This document shows positions 12,501 through 26,500 of a stretch of DNA of 64,000 bases, one piece after another (the stretch's first letter is position 1; the number at the start of each line of letters is the position of its first letter). The position numbers were made by a program, and so were the translations under genes. The DNA lies in assembly GCA_008360975.2 (NCBI GenBank), contig CM039183.1:79148350-79212349 (forward strand), written 5' to 3'. Below the pieces are notes generated by a model. The model made no database searches. It saw only the letters and a program-made list of their open reading frames with translations, and was not told the DNA's origin. Source of the stretch: Lichenostomus cassidix. Lineage: Eukaryota; Chordata; Aves; Passeriformes; Meliphagidae.

Positions 12501-15500
12501 GTTGCAAAACTAGGGAATGCATGGTATGTTATAAATCAAATATCAGTTCTTCTTCTTTGGAGGGTTTTTACATTTAATAGCCTCTTAAGAGCAGATGGGA
12601 CTATTTGTGTCTACATTTGGTAGTGATCTAGAAATTCAAAGGAGGCAGGGAAATGCAGTGGTTGCAGTTTAACAGTTCTTTGAAATTTTGCTCTGAGTCA
12701 GAAGACTCCATCCCATCTGGTGTCTTCCTGTGTGCGATGTGGGATTTGCAGATGGTGTCCAAGTAAAGCATAGAAGAAGATTGAGCACAAGCACTGTGAA
12801 ACTTAGTCAGGAAGATGTTACTGAAAACCATTATGAATGGTGGTTTTTCTCTGTTAAAAATATGAAGAAAAATTTTAGCCCTTCCTGGGGGAAAGATCTG
12901 GAATGATTTTGGAGTAGAGCAAAATTGACCAAAATTAGAGATAACAAAGTTATCAAGGTGTCTCAGAGCTGGAGGGAGCATTGGATACTTCTAAGCATTT
13001 TTCTGGTGGAAGGATGCATAGGGGATTTAAAATGATTTTGAATGCTGGTTACACACCATTTAAGTGTTTGAAGTAATACCATGGTATCAAATACAAAAAT
13101 AGTTTATCGTCTGTACAGTGAGTTAGGTTAATAACTAATGTAGTAAGATGCTAGCCCAAGTCATACTTTCACATTTACAGTTAGTATTTGATAAAAGCAT
13201 AACAAAAAAATGTAAATATTTCAAGGTATGTAAATTTAATGGGTTTAATTATTACAGGATAAGTATCTGTTTGCATGCTCTAAGCTTGAAGTAAATGTTG
13301 GCCATTTCTCCAGTTTTCCCTGTTCAAGAAGGTCTAGACTTCTGTTGCAGCTTAATTTTTTACTGTTATCCTAGAAGAACTGTCTGTCTCCTCTGTCTAG
13401 CTTACTTGGTTGTACCTCCATGGGAGCAAAGATTTCTGCGTGCCCATCACAGTCACTCTTAAGCTATATGTCATCTCAATTTGTTTTCATCCATGTACAC
13501 CTAATTTTAAAATGTAGGGTCTAATTTCTCCCCCAATCCCTTAAATGTATTCTGATATAATTTTGGGCAAAATCTACAGTTTTGTTTTAAAGAGGGAGGA
13601 CAATGAGTTGCTTTGCATTTAAAGATTCGGACTCTTCCTGACCTCTGAATGAAAATTGAGACCTTCATGGTAGGAGAAACAAGGTTTGCAATATTCATCT
13701 TTTGAAGTCTATTGAATGGATGAATTTGAGTTCTTAAAACTGGTTATACAATAATAAAATAATACTCCATCCAAGATTTTTAATCTTACTGCTAATGTTG
13801 TAATTATCCATAAAGACAATGAAATATAAAAATTATAAAAAATAAAGACAAAATTGTGTGTAGAAATAAAATGAGGGTGAAGGAGAATCTCCATCCTTTA
13901 TCAGGTGCAGTGACACAACATGAAGGAAATCCTGAGGCACTTGATGTCTTCTTTGGGTCAGTCTTTCATAATAAGACCAGTCATTTTCCAGGTACCCAGC
14001 TCCATGGGCTGGAATGAAGCCCCATAATCCAGGGGGAATAGTCAGTGATGTGCTACACCACTTAGACACACACAAGTCTATGGGGCTGGATGGGATCCAC
14101 CCAAGGATACTGAGGGAGCTGGTGGAGGTGATCACTGAGCCACTTGGAATCATTTACCAGCAGCCCTGGTGAAACAGGGAGGACCCAGGTGACTGGAGGT
14201 GAGCCAATATGACACCCACCTGAGGACAGATCAGAAAGAGAATGTGGGGAACTACAGGTCTGTCAGCCTGACCTCAGCTCCAGGGAGGCTCATAGGGAGA
14301 TCATCCTTAGAGTCATAACATGGCATGTGCAGGACAACCAGGTGGTCAGGTCCAGCCAGCACAGGTCCTGCCTGAATAGTTTGACTTATTTGTGCTATTC
14401 ATCTCTTCTCTGATAGGTGATTCTTTACCTATTGGATGTTATTTAAACTACCAACTGCCGTTGAACTGTTATTTGCATTTAAAAAGCAAATAAGGACTGA
14501 TTCTTGAATATCCCTAGATAACTGTGTCCAAAAAATATACTGTGCTCTTAAGGTTCTGATTAAACAGTTTTTGGAAGGAGCTAGGCCTACTGTGTTACAC
14601 AAACCATCTTAGGTGGAAAGGCTAGGGTGTATTTCAGGAGGATGGAATCCAATCTAATGCTCATGTGGCCACCACACGATTCCACACGTTCCTCTCCTGC
14701 GTTCCTCTGGCTGCTGATCTGAAAAATGCTGGTGGCTCAAGAGTTCAAGCAAAGAACCAGTGGGAGCTATATGAATTTTTAAAATTAGACCTAGCTGCTG
14801 GAAGAGAGCACTTATTGAATAAACTTTAAGCTGTTTTAGGCAAGCCATCAATTATTTGATTGCCCCTGCTAGTTGTTCAGAGTATTTTTGTGTGTAAGTT
14901 ATAATGGTGTTACTCATCTACTCTAATATTATATCTGCAGAGTAAGTCTGTAAATTCACAATGGACTATTAAGTGTCTTTGGCAGTCGATTGAGCTTTCC
15001 ACACATGCAGTATAGTCAAAGCCATAGAGCTTGTGTTCCAGTGAAATCAGATATTCATCTTGGATGTGCAGTGAGCACACTTGCCAGAAGGGTGTGGGAC
15101 CTTCTGGCTCTTTTTTTGGTTGACTGAAATACAGCATCTGTCATACATGGTGCCCTATCTTTTCCACCAAAAGAAACCTCCAGTTTCATAGTTTTTGGGG
15201 AAACTGAACCTCTATTTCCTGCTTTGAAGAAAAGTGAAAATTGGAAGGGAAAAATAAAATATCGCACAAGGAATGCTTTGAAAAAAATGTCCAAAGTTAG
15301 CTGCATATTGACTTTATTAGTTCTACAAACCTACTTTGATCGAGGGAATGGGGGTAGGCTTACTTGTTCTGGGCCTTTTTTAAGCTCAGGAGAGTCTGTG
15401 GCTTTTCAAGCTTAGAGAAACTTAGTCATATTCCACCTTTTTTTTTTTTTAAGGTATAAATTAGGTTTTCTAATTTTGCAAATTAGATAGAAATGACAGT

Positions 15501-17522
15501 GTATCAGGCAGGACAAGCTGAAATTTGGAGTTACTGTTAGGAAAATTTTGTACCAGTTTTCAGACAAACCATTTTAAGTCACAAATAGTTTTTTTGGATG
15601 GATTCACAAACTGAGAATGACACAGTTGATTTTTTGGTAGATGTTGTTTTGGAGTTTTTGGCTTGATTTTTTGTTTTTTGGTTCTCTGTTGCAAGTGAAT
15701 CTGATCACAGTACAGAATTTTCATGAAAATGGGTAGGCTACTTGAAATGTTAGTAGCAAAAGAAGCTTCTGTGACAGCAGATCCCATAGACCATTTGCCT
15801 GCTTGGTATAATAGGCTTTGGGAAGTTCTGGTCAAAAGCTTGCCTGTGTGCCAACTGGTGGTAGGAATCAAGGATGTGCAAAATTACTATAAGCGCCTGT
15901 ATCTCGAAGTTCCCATTCTCCTTTCTGTGTCTTCTGTGCTGCTTCTCTAATATTTTAATAAAAAAGAAAGAAGATCCAAACTTAAGCCAGGGTGGTCTAA
16001 CATCAGACATCATGCATAGCTTTCAGAATTTTTTGTTGTAAGATTTCAGATACAAGGTTGTACTTTTAAAATTCCATCATATTTGTTATCATAAATTGTG
16101 TACCACCTTGATGTAGTTTGAAAGTCTTTGACGTCAGATGCTGCTCTTCTTATGCAGCTGCACAAACAATTGGCATTGTATAAAAAGCTTGTTTTACTTT
16201 AGTAGTGTTTATAAATGGTCCCTTGTTTCTTTGAATAGATAAAAAGCAGAGCTGTTCTTTCAGAATGTATTTTGTGTATTTTGCAATGAATGGGACTGCG
16301 ATGCTTAGTAAAGTTAAATGTAAGCAAATATAGTAAAGTTACATATATGAAGAATGAATTCCAAAGCCTTGATGGAAAAGAGAAGGCCTAGTGGTAACTG
16401 CCTATTTTTGGGTTCAGAAAGTATTCAGAATACCTAAGATGCTAAATTGCTATATCTTCATAATGGTTTATTTTTGAAAGGTAATATGTAGGCTCTAATT
16501 CAGTAACTTATGCTTGGAGAAGTAAAAGGAAATGAAGGATATCAGTTTTACTGAACTTCACTGTGGATTAAGTGATTTATAGAGCCTCCAGCAGGTATGA
16601 GTAACTCATTCAGTATCTTGGAAGAAAAAAGTTCAGCTATACTTGACTTCTGTGCTGGCAAACTGCCTGGATTAGATCAACAGTACCTGGAGCATTGTGT
16701 GATTTTTTTATAAAAATACTTTTCAGGGACCAGTACTGTTAGAAAAGGTACAGCTTGTCTAAGACAAGCCATCTATGAAAAAAAATTACAAGAGATGTTG
16801 GGGGGAATAGGTGGAAGGGTGGGGTTTGGGTTTGATTTTTATGTTTGTTTGTTTTGCATAATTCTAATGAAATTTCAAAACTAATGGCTTCCTCTGTTCT
16901 CATAGGTATTTGTTTCTGGTTCTTTACCTGTATGACCCAGAATGACTCATTTTAGCAAATAGGGTCTAGCAGGATAATGGTGATACACAAAACCTAAGTA
17001 ATATTTTTATTTTTAGTAAGTAGAACGGCCTCTTTGCTGTCTGAATAATGGAATAATATGGAGTCTTGGAAAGTGCAAGTGTAAAGTGCATTGGTTTTTG
17101 TCTCATTTTTATTTTTAAAAAGGTCATCTTCATTACATTCTGCCTTGCCAAAGTCATTCCGTGATCTTGTAATGGAAGAAGAAAAATGTATGAGTGTGAA
17201 TAATTCACCTGGTACTGGTATTAAAAGATGTGGCTATAAAGGATCTGAGGATTCATCAGTCCAAAACACCATAAGGTAAGAATGCATTTTTTTTTCTTAT
17301 TGGTCAACCATTACACAAGAAACACAATGACCTGTTAAATTATGCTGAAATAAGAAAAAATAAAATTATCATTTGAAAAAGATTCTTCTAAGCATTCTTC
17401 TGATGATTCTGTTTAGTAAGATTTTATTAATTAAATACTCTTTAGAATTGGAAGCATACAGACTAAAGTAATATAATGCCCCTGCTAATTGTTTCAGGTT
17501 CAAAGACCTTGTATCCATATAG

Positions 17523-17554
<32 letters not shown>

Positions 17555-20500
17555 CTATCTAAAGACTTGAGGCTTCAAACAAAATATGTCTGTATTTGTT
17601 TGCATATATATGTATGTATAAAATTATAAACCTGTGTTTTCTAACCTCTGTAGAAATCAGGTATTCATGAGCATTCAGATACATGGGCATTCATGAAACA
17701 TTTTGTTAAAGAGTATTTCTGTGTAACCACTGAGCAGATAAAATCAGTTTATTCAAGTGCAGTTCTGGCATTTCCTAATCTGAGTTTTCCTAAAAGATGA
17801 CTTCATTGTTTAGGTACAGTTTTTCATAGATTAAGAGGGCATACATAAACATTGCTGCACTAGTTATGTCTGTGTATTATAATTACTGTGGGGCTACAGT
17901 TCTAAGGACAAAAATAGGGCACGTGTAAATTATATGTATCTAGTTACTTGACAATATTGGTTGTTGGTCAAAACGTTTTAACCATGCATCCTCTCGCTAC
18001 CTACCATAAAATCGCTGTTTTGGGTTAAAATGACTGCCTAAGATGAGGAAGGAAATCTCAGCCTTATTCCTGAAGGTCTGTACGACTGAAGGAAAGAAAT
18101 CTCAGCCTTATTCCTGAAGGTCTGCCCACCCATCTGCATCTCTTCCTCCTGTCATCAGTAACTTTGAAGGCTAGGCATTTCAAATATATTTACAAAACAG
18201 CCTGAAAATCTTCAGCTTTCCCACCTACTACCTGGAAGTAGTGAAGGCCAGCTGACCCACAGTGGTAGGGAGGCCAAGTGTTACAGCAGGACTGGCTGGC
18301 TGGTGGCTTCCCTGGTAAGGGGCAAAGCCCTGGGGCCAGAGTGAGGTGAGCAGGGCAGACTGTGACAGAAACTAGCATGAGCCACAGACAGGTGCATTAG
18401 GATGAGGCAGGGTTGACATCAAACCTTCAAGTCAAGTCAGGCTCAGGAACAGCAAGACTGGGCTTGGGCATAGCTGCAGCGTAGCTCAAGAAACCTCTGA
18501 GGGACTGAGCTTAAATGCAGCTCTTGAGTAAAGAGGGGGAACTTCTGTAATCCTTCAAACAGCTCTTCTTACAACTCAGCTTTAGAGCAGCCTGACTGAA
18601 GTTTACACAGCTGCACTGAGGGAGAAGTTTGCAGAGCTCTTGGTGCACAGGGAGCCATGTCATTATCTGCCTGTTTTTCTTAGGAACTCCTGTTGCATTC
18701 TCCTCCAGTAACTGAGTCCTCTGAGGAAGAGAAGGTCCTGCTGGGCCTCACTTTTGGTTGTTCCGTTTGTATAAAAACTGGTGTTTCCCTAGGACAGAAG
18801 TAGTACGTGTTTTGCTGCTAGATAAAGAACAAAATGAGGGCAGAAATGTAAGAACATTGTGTGTGGGATGGTGTCTGAGCAGAGAGGTAGGAGACATTTG
18901 GAGTGTGTGTGATGGAGAGGCATTCTTCAGGAGCAGAAGAATAAAGCTGAAGTTACTGTAGTGAGTGGAGATGTGGGGACATGAGACACAAATCTGCAGA
19001 AGAGCAGGTATCGTTCCTTTTGGTGCTAGCACAATAATAAAACTTCATCATGTGGGAGATGCCAAGGGCTGGTGATAAGAGAATTTGCACTGGATGCTAT
19101 TATTAGCCTTGACACAATAGCTCTGTAATCTTCATGAAGTTATTTCTTTTCCTTTTGCATTACTCTCACTAGTCTGTGCAGTCTGGCCAATCTGCACGCT
19201 CTCAGAGTGGATTATTTGAGCTGAATCCAAGTCTAATTCATTAACTGTCTGAAAAAGATACATTAAGCTTGCAGAAGCCTAGGAGATGGCTAAATTGACT
19301 ATCATCACTTTGAAAAGAAGGCCCTTCCAGAGCTATTTCAGCTTGTTTTTGAATTGTGTCTGAAGATGCTTATTTCTCTGTATTAGATGTAAAAAGCCTA
19401 GGTGACTAGTTCCTCCATCTGAAACTTAGGAGTTGAGTTTCTAGTTTGAGGTAATTTTATTTTTTGACTGTACAGTTCCTGTCACAGTAGGCTCTGATTT
19501 TTGCCTGTGGCATTCAAGGGCTATATCTGTGAAGATTAATTATCCACACCCTTACCCCTTCCTTGTTAAGGGAAGGAAATTACACAAATGTAGAGCATAA
19601 GTAATCCTCACCTGTTGATGTCAGACTTGCTGATGGGACACCAAAGATAGTTGCATGGCTTAATGTTACTGCTTTGTCTTTGTCCTTGGACAAACCCTGC
19701 ACTAATTAAACTGACAATCGTCTTAGGTCTCTGGATGAGGGTGTTTTGGATGGTGGCATAAGCACTCTTCTGTGTACTGTCACCTTCCGATTTATGCAAT
19801 AAAGAATTTTTTTTAGGTAAACCATGTCACGAACTGTGGTGATGTGAACTGGATTTAATCCAGAGGCAGATCATCCCAAGACCTGGGGTATGTGGATGTG
19901 GCTGCATTGTTTCCAGGGGCACCTCAGCCTTGGGAGTTACTCTGTGCAGCTGTGCATGTGTAGCTCACAGTCCAAGCTAAAAGCATAGGCCTGACATGAC
20001 TTTGTTGTGGCTGCCTGAGTTGTCTTCACTGTTTTACTCCAGGGAGCTGTGAAGCGTCTTAGTGGAAACAAGTATTTGTAGCTTTGTGTGGGAATGGCCT
20101 AGTTCTGTCATGGCTAATAATGAGCTAATATGTAGCACATGACTCAAATGGTAAAGCAAAACCCAGGAGGTTCTGCAGAAGACCAGGCTTTGTGTTCTTT
20201 TTCTGAGAGTAGTTATTAGATCAGGGAGGCACCAAACCTGACCTGGCTTCTCATGAACAAATACTCAAGAAACACTGGGGAGCTGAGGGCTGGGACGTTT
20301 TGGTGGCTGTGCAAGAGTCAGGGCAAGTTCAGCCAACTGAGTTAATCAGGTTGGTTCAGTACTGATGATACTTGGCTGGTTTGTTTCCATGCAGAACCAT
20401 TTATGTCTCTGCATCAGTCTTTAATTTCCAAGACTTCCCAGTTTCCAATTTCTATATTTTTGAGACTTTTCCCCCATTTTTTTGTATATGTTAGCTTTGC

Positions 20501-23500
20501 ATCTTCTGTCTATTCCATTTCTCCTAGTTATTTTGATGCCAGATGAGGAATTAATTTAACATGTTGAAATATCTGCACTTGATTTAATATCTGGACTGAG
20601 TGTCTTGCTAGTAAGAAACACAGATGTACATATGTACAAATAGCTTCAAAATATCTGGACTGCTTCCTACATCTTTTAAAGCCACATCAGCTTTAAATGA
20701 GGGAGATGATACAAGTGTTTACTTACCTTTCAATTGATTGCTAGAATGTGCTGTGATGCTGCAACTTCCAGTTTTTGGCAACTCCCGTTGAGGTGACTTT
20801 TTTGGTTGTTGTTTGAGTTGTTTGTTTGTGGAGAAGTCTTACTCTGGAAAGAACTTTTAGTCCATACTGCAACAGGTTTGTTAAGTATAACAATCAACTT
20901 GGGTTCATTTGTAGTAGTGCTGTGATGTCTTGGATTGGGAGTGGACAGAAAAGTGTAGCTGTCAAATCAATTTTGTCAAATGGGCAGGAAGGTGAGTATT
21001 ATTAAAGGAAGTGGAAAAGAGATAAAATTGAGAGGTAACATCAGTGTAAAAGCACAGAAAGCCACCTTCATCTCCCTCTTCCTTTTCCTTGGTTCTTGCC
21101 TGCTTTTTAATGTTGTTATCTTTAAGTGCAGTCAAAGCTGGAAGCTAATTCATCATAGAATATTTTGTGTTGGAAGGGACCCTAAAGATCACCTGTCATG
21201 GGCAAGAACACCTTTCACTAGACCAGGTTGCTCAGAACTCCATACAGCCTGGCCTTGAGCACTTGCAGGGATGGTGCATCCACAACGTCCCTGGGCAACC
21301 AATGCCTCACCACCTTCACAGTGAAGAAGTTCCTCTTAATATCTAATCTAAACCTGCTCTCTTTCAGTTTGAAACCTTATTCTGTCATTACATGCGCTTG
21401 TAAAAAGTCCTCTGCTATCTTCCTTGCAGTCTCCCTTCATATATTGGAAGGCAACAATTAAGTCACCCAAAGCCGTTTCTTTTCCAGGCTGGACAACCCG
21501 AATTCTCTCAGCTTTTCCCTAGGTGGGAGGTGCTCCATCCCTCTAATCATCTTGGTGGCCCTCCTGTGGACTCACTCCAAGGTCCCTGTCTTTTTCTTGT
21601 GCTGAGGGCCCCAGAGCTGGATGCAGCTAAAAAGTAGTGCCCTGTTTTGAAATCATAGAATAATTTAGATTCTGTAGTTTAGCCTCCCACTCCAAGTAAG
21701 TCTAGCTAGATCATGTTGCTCAGGACCTGGTCTTGTTGAGTTGTGGCTGCTTCCAAGTGGGAAGATACTACAAACTTTTTGGGCAGCATGCTTCAACAGA
21801 TAATCATCTCCCTGTGGGATTTTTATTTTTCCTTTTATCTATCTGGGATTTACTATTTTGCCTCTTGTGTATGTTGCCTCTATCCTGTCGTTGTGCACGT
21901 CTAAGAAGATTTTTGCTTCATCTTTGCTATAGCCAGCAGTTAGGTAGCTGAAGACAGCAAATGAGGTCTCCCCTTTAGGGAGATCTCCCTCTTCTCTCTT
22001 TAGGATTAAGAAAACACATTCTTTCTGTTGCGTGCCCCAGCCCTTAATCTTGGACATGTTCCAACCTCACAGGGTCCTTGTATTGAGGAGCCCAATCTTG
22101 AGAATGATACTCTGTATATAGATGAAGAAATACAACATATGAAGGGGAAGAGCCACTTCCTGTGCCTGCTTTGTTACACTATTGCTAGCACAGCCCAGCA
22201 TGCAGTTGGCTGTCTCTGCTGCAAAGGCGCTTGCTGGTAACATCTACTTGTTGCCAGGCAGGACTTTGCAGGTTCTGTTTTTTCTCTGCAGAGCTGCTTT
22301 CTAGCCAGTCAGTCCCGGCCTGTACTGCTTTGTGGAGCTGTTCTTTTCCAAATACAGGACTTTGCACTTGCCTTTGAAATTCATTGGTTCTCTGTTGCCC
22401 ATTTCTCCAGCCTCTTGAGGCTTCTGAAAGGCAGCCTGGCATCCAGAATGTGCACTGTCTCCACGTCCAGCTGTGGCCTGTTGAGGTTCTGTTCTGTTCT
22501 ACCAAAGATGCTTAACATAATGGGTTCCAGTATAAGTCCCTGAGGACCCCCACTAGTGCTTTGTTTCCAGTTGGACTTTGTACAGCTAATCCATTTCCAG
22601 ACCATTATCCACCCATCTCGTTGTCCATTTGCTCAGTCCATATTTTCAGACTGAGTACAAGGATACATGACCTGGCAGTGTGCATTGTTTATTTTGTGGG
22701 GAAAATTATGTGTTGTGACAAAAAGCTCAACACAATTCATTTAAATACATTTTTGAAGATGGATGTTGGATTTCAGATTTTTTGAGATCTTGCCCTTACC
22801 ACTTAGTGGTAGGAATCATATTCTTTGTTGTCCTTGGAATTGTATTCTGGGGAAAATATTTCAGACAGAGAACTTGGTAGTTACTGGAATTCTCTTAACT
22901 TTCTATAGATTTTTTCTCTGTTTCATCCAAGAGTTTGTGGTCACTTACAAAGGATTACCAAAACTTTAAAGAAAATTGAGAGTGATTTATTGAAACAGCA
23001 ACACCGTTAGAGTTATTTGCAGCGCATAGAATAATTCAAAATTGTTTGCCAGCATGTCACAGTATGCTGTAACACTTCTTTAGGGTTCTGGAAATTGCAA
23101 AACTATCCTGTCAAAGATAGGTATTAAATCATGAGAATAGGGCCCTCTCTTCCTACTGGTGTAGGGTTTTTCTGCAAATATACTTGTCTCTCAAGGAATA
23201 CAGTATACCAAATATGACTTCTTTTTGTTGAGAGGTTAACATTTTGCAACTGAATAAAATATTTTTCTGTTGGGGACTCTGTAAATATTTCAAGATTCTT
23301 TTCTTCTATTCTGTTAGTTATAGTTTTATGCTATTCTTATGAATGTGGGAGGTGGTTACAGGATATGTACTGAAACTCCATAATTTCTGGGCTTGCACTC
23401 AAAGTAATTTACTGTAGGGCTACTGTAGCACTGTCTCTTTTGCTTGAAACACTTGATTTGGGTGCAGGACAATTGTTTGGATTTTTTATCATCTTGAATC

Positions 23501-26500
23501 TTTTTATCACAAATAGTTTATTCTTTCATGTTAGTTGCAAACTTTTCTAGGTAGTGCTGTTAGTGCGTAACTCAGTTGGCTAATTTACATGTAAAAAAGC
23601 CTTTTTTTTTTTTAATAAACAACCAAAAATGAAGCATGTTTTTTCAAATGCTTGGATGTTAGGAAATGCCAGAATTAATGCCCAAGATAAAATTTCATTA
23701 GAGTCTGGTAGTTAGAAATGAGAATCAGTGTCTTCTTCAGTCACATTAGCACACTTAAATTCAACATTATATCCTAATGCCTTTCCGCTGGAAAAACCTT
23801 ATACATTTTTTATAATTGCCTACTGTACGTTTGTATTTCACAATATGATGTAGGAGAATGCTCTGTCTGTGACTTTTACTTACCTTTCCTACCTTTTTCC
23901 AGGTTCACCACTAGAAGTAACCCTGGTCTGGAAGACCATGTTCTGGATTCTCCACAGCTGGAGAATCATAAGTAAGTTTGGCAGTGGCTTAGATTCTGGA
24001 ACTTTTTTCTGTGTGTTGTGCTGACCTTGATGTTGCCTCATAATGCTGTTTGGTTTGTTGTTTTGGTTTTTTTTTTGCAGTCCTTGGTCAGCAGCATCAC
24101 CGACCAGCTCTCCTGTGATAGCACCTGTCATGTTTTCAGCTATTGTAGAGGAAGAGCTCCAGCAAGAAGCTGCTCTTATTAGAAGCAGAGAAAAGCCTTT
24201 GGCATTAATCCAGGTAAAGTGCTAAGTTACTGCTGCTCTAATGTAACACAAGGAGTTTCCAATGACTCTTTCAGAGATCAGTTATTAGTATTAATTATGT
24301 ATTAGTACATTTCATTTACATAATGATATTAAATATAATTTAATAATAACTTCACATTGCTGTTTGATAAAGTAGGTCTCTGTTAAAGTCTAATTGACTA
24401 CTGAGTCCATGATAAATGTATTTGCAGCATGAGAGAATGGTTGACTTTGGAAGGAACCTCTGGAAATTGTCTTAATCAAGCCCCTGCTCAGAGGAGGGTC
24501 AGTTTAGAGCATGTTTCTTAAAGCTGTGTCCAGGCAGCTTTTGATTATCAGCAAGGATGGAGACTAACGGCCTCTCTAGGAAGCCTGTTCCAGGGACCAC
24601 TCTGACAGCAAAAAATATTTTTAAATGCCATTTTCTGCTTTTCAATCTGTGCCCATTGCCTCTTCCCGTCTTTGGGTACCACTGAGAAGTCTGTGGGTCA
24701 GTAGTCTTTATTTTCTCCTGTCAGGTATTTATATACTTTCATAAGATCTCCCTAAGCCTTCTTTTCTCCATGCTAAATAAATGCATGTGCTTGGCATCTC
24801 CTCAGTGTCAGATGCACTGGTCTCTTCGTCGTTTTTATGCCACGTCACTGGACTGTTCATTTTAGCTATCTTGTACTGGGAAGTCTAGAAGTGGACCCAG
24901 CACTCCTAAAGTGTCTCATCAGTGCTGAGAGGGGAAGGGTCATCTCTCTCATTTTGCAGGCCGTGCTGTCCCTCAGAGAGCACAGTAGTCTGACACCCTT
25001 CTTTGCTATATGAGCACATAGCTGGCTAAAAGGCTAAATTGTCCACCAGCACCCCAGCTCCTTTTATGCTAGGCTGCTTTCCAGCTTGTCAGCTCCCAGT
25101 GTGTACTGGTGTCTGGGGTTATTCTCCCCAGGAGCTGGACTTTGTGTTTCCCTTTCTTGAACTTCATAAGATTCCTTGTAGCCCATTTTTCCAGCTTTGT
25201 CTGGATCTCTCTGAGTGGCAGCACAACCATCTGGTGTATCAGCCACTCCTTCCAGTTCTCTACTCCTTGCAACCTTGCTGAGAGTGCACTGTGTCTTGTC
25301 CTGTGGGTAGTTGATGAAGCTGTTAAACAGTGCTGGCCCTAGTCTCAGTCTCAGTCTTGCTGATAGGCCTCTAACTGGACTTAGTGCCACTTGTCAAAAC
25401 CCTTTGAGACCACCGGTTCAACCAGTTTTCAGTCTGTCTCACATTCTGCTTATGAGGTCTGTTCTTAAGCTAGTCCACTGAATTCTTAGTCAATCCTTAA
25501 GCTGTACCACTTTCCTAGGAATCACCTAGTAGTCACCCAGATCCTCTTGCCCTTCTTGAAAGTAGGAATGACATTTGATTCTTTCCAATCTTCAGGAATA
25601 AACCCTTGTTGCAACAGATTTTCAAAGATTTTTTTGAGCGTGGGCTTGCAGTCATATTGGCCGACTGATCTCAGCAGCCTGGTGTTGCTGAAAATCCATC
25701 TTACCACTAAAGACCAAGATGAAGGTCCCTAACCTTTTCCATGTCTTTTTCATCCAGAGTGGATCCATGTTGTCTTTTTTTTTCACTGCTGTAGAAGCCT
25801 ATTTTGTTGCCCTTCATATTCCTTACCAGATTCCAACACAGATGGGCTTTGACGTTTTTAATTCTGTTCCTGTATGGTAACAGTGTCTCTGTTTTCCTTC
25901 TGTGTCACTTTTCTCTGCTTCCACCTCTTGTATGCTTCCTTTTTGTCTGAGTTTTGGCTGGAGCTCTTTTTTTGTCTGTGCAGTTCTCCTGCCATTCTTA
26001 CTTGGCTAAGAAGCTCATTGGCGTGGTCTGTTCTTGAGCTTGGAGGACATGATCCTTAAAATCAACCAGCTGTCCTGGACCTTTCTTCTTTCTGTGGCCA
26101 AATCCCACTAATTTTTCCAAGCAGATGCCTTCACAGTCTTCTCTTCTGAAGTCCCAAGTTGTTTGCTGTTTCTGTTGTTCCCAGCTTTGAGGTCCCTTAA
26201 TTCTAGCACCTCACTGTCGTTGCAGCCAAGTCTGCCCTCAACCTTCTCATCCCTGAGCAATCCTTATTTTTAAGTGTGAGATCCATCAGAATGTCTCCCT
26301 TGGGCAGCTCCTTGATCATCTGTGTTAAGAATTTTTCACCAATGGAGGGACCTGCTAGAGTGCTTGTGTCCTGCTGTCTTGCTGTTCCAGCAGATATCAG
26401 GGCGACTTACATTTCCCTTGAGAAGCAGGGCCTGAAAACATGAGGTTTCTTCAAGTTGTCTGAAGAATGCATCATCTACTACTCCCTCCTGACTGGGAGG

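Larger units (their letters stand above)
17276..23902 (+). other. IBTK intron between exons 14 and 15
   Basis: This is the largest intron in the window, 6.6 kb. It contains a (TG)n run, a 44-bp tandem duplication near 18.05-18.12 kb and two tandem antisense CR1 copies at 21.15-22.69 kb. Its segment at about 18.2-20.4 kb is richer in G+C than its flanks, but I recognise no element or gene in it. Confidence 0.8.

Noticed and set aside
22185..22605. Minus-strand frames of 106 and 74 aa
   Set aside because: Located in the second tandem CR1 copy; its landmarks explain the sequence.
25064..25390. 108-aa and overlapping frames in the last IBTK intron
   Set aside because: They fall inside the antisense CR1 copy and are remnants of the repeat.
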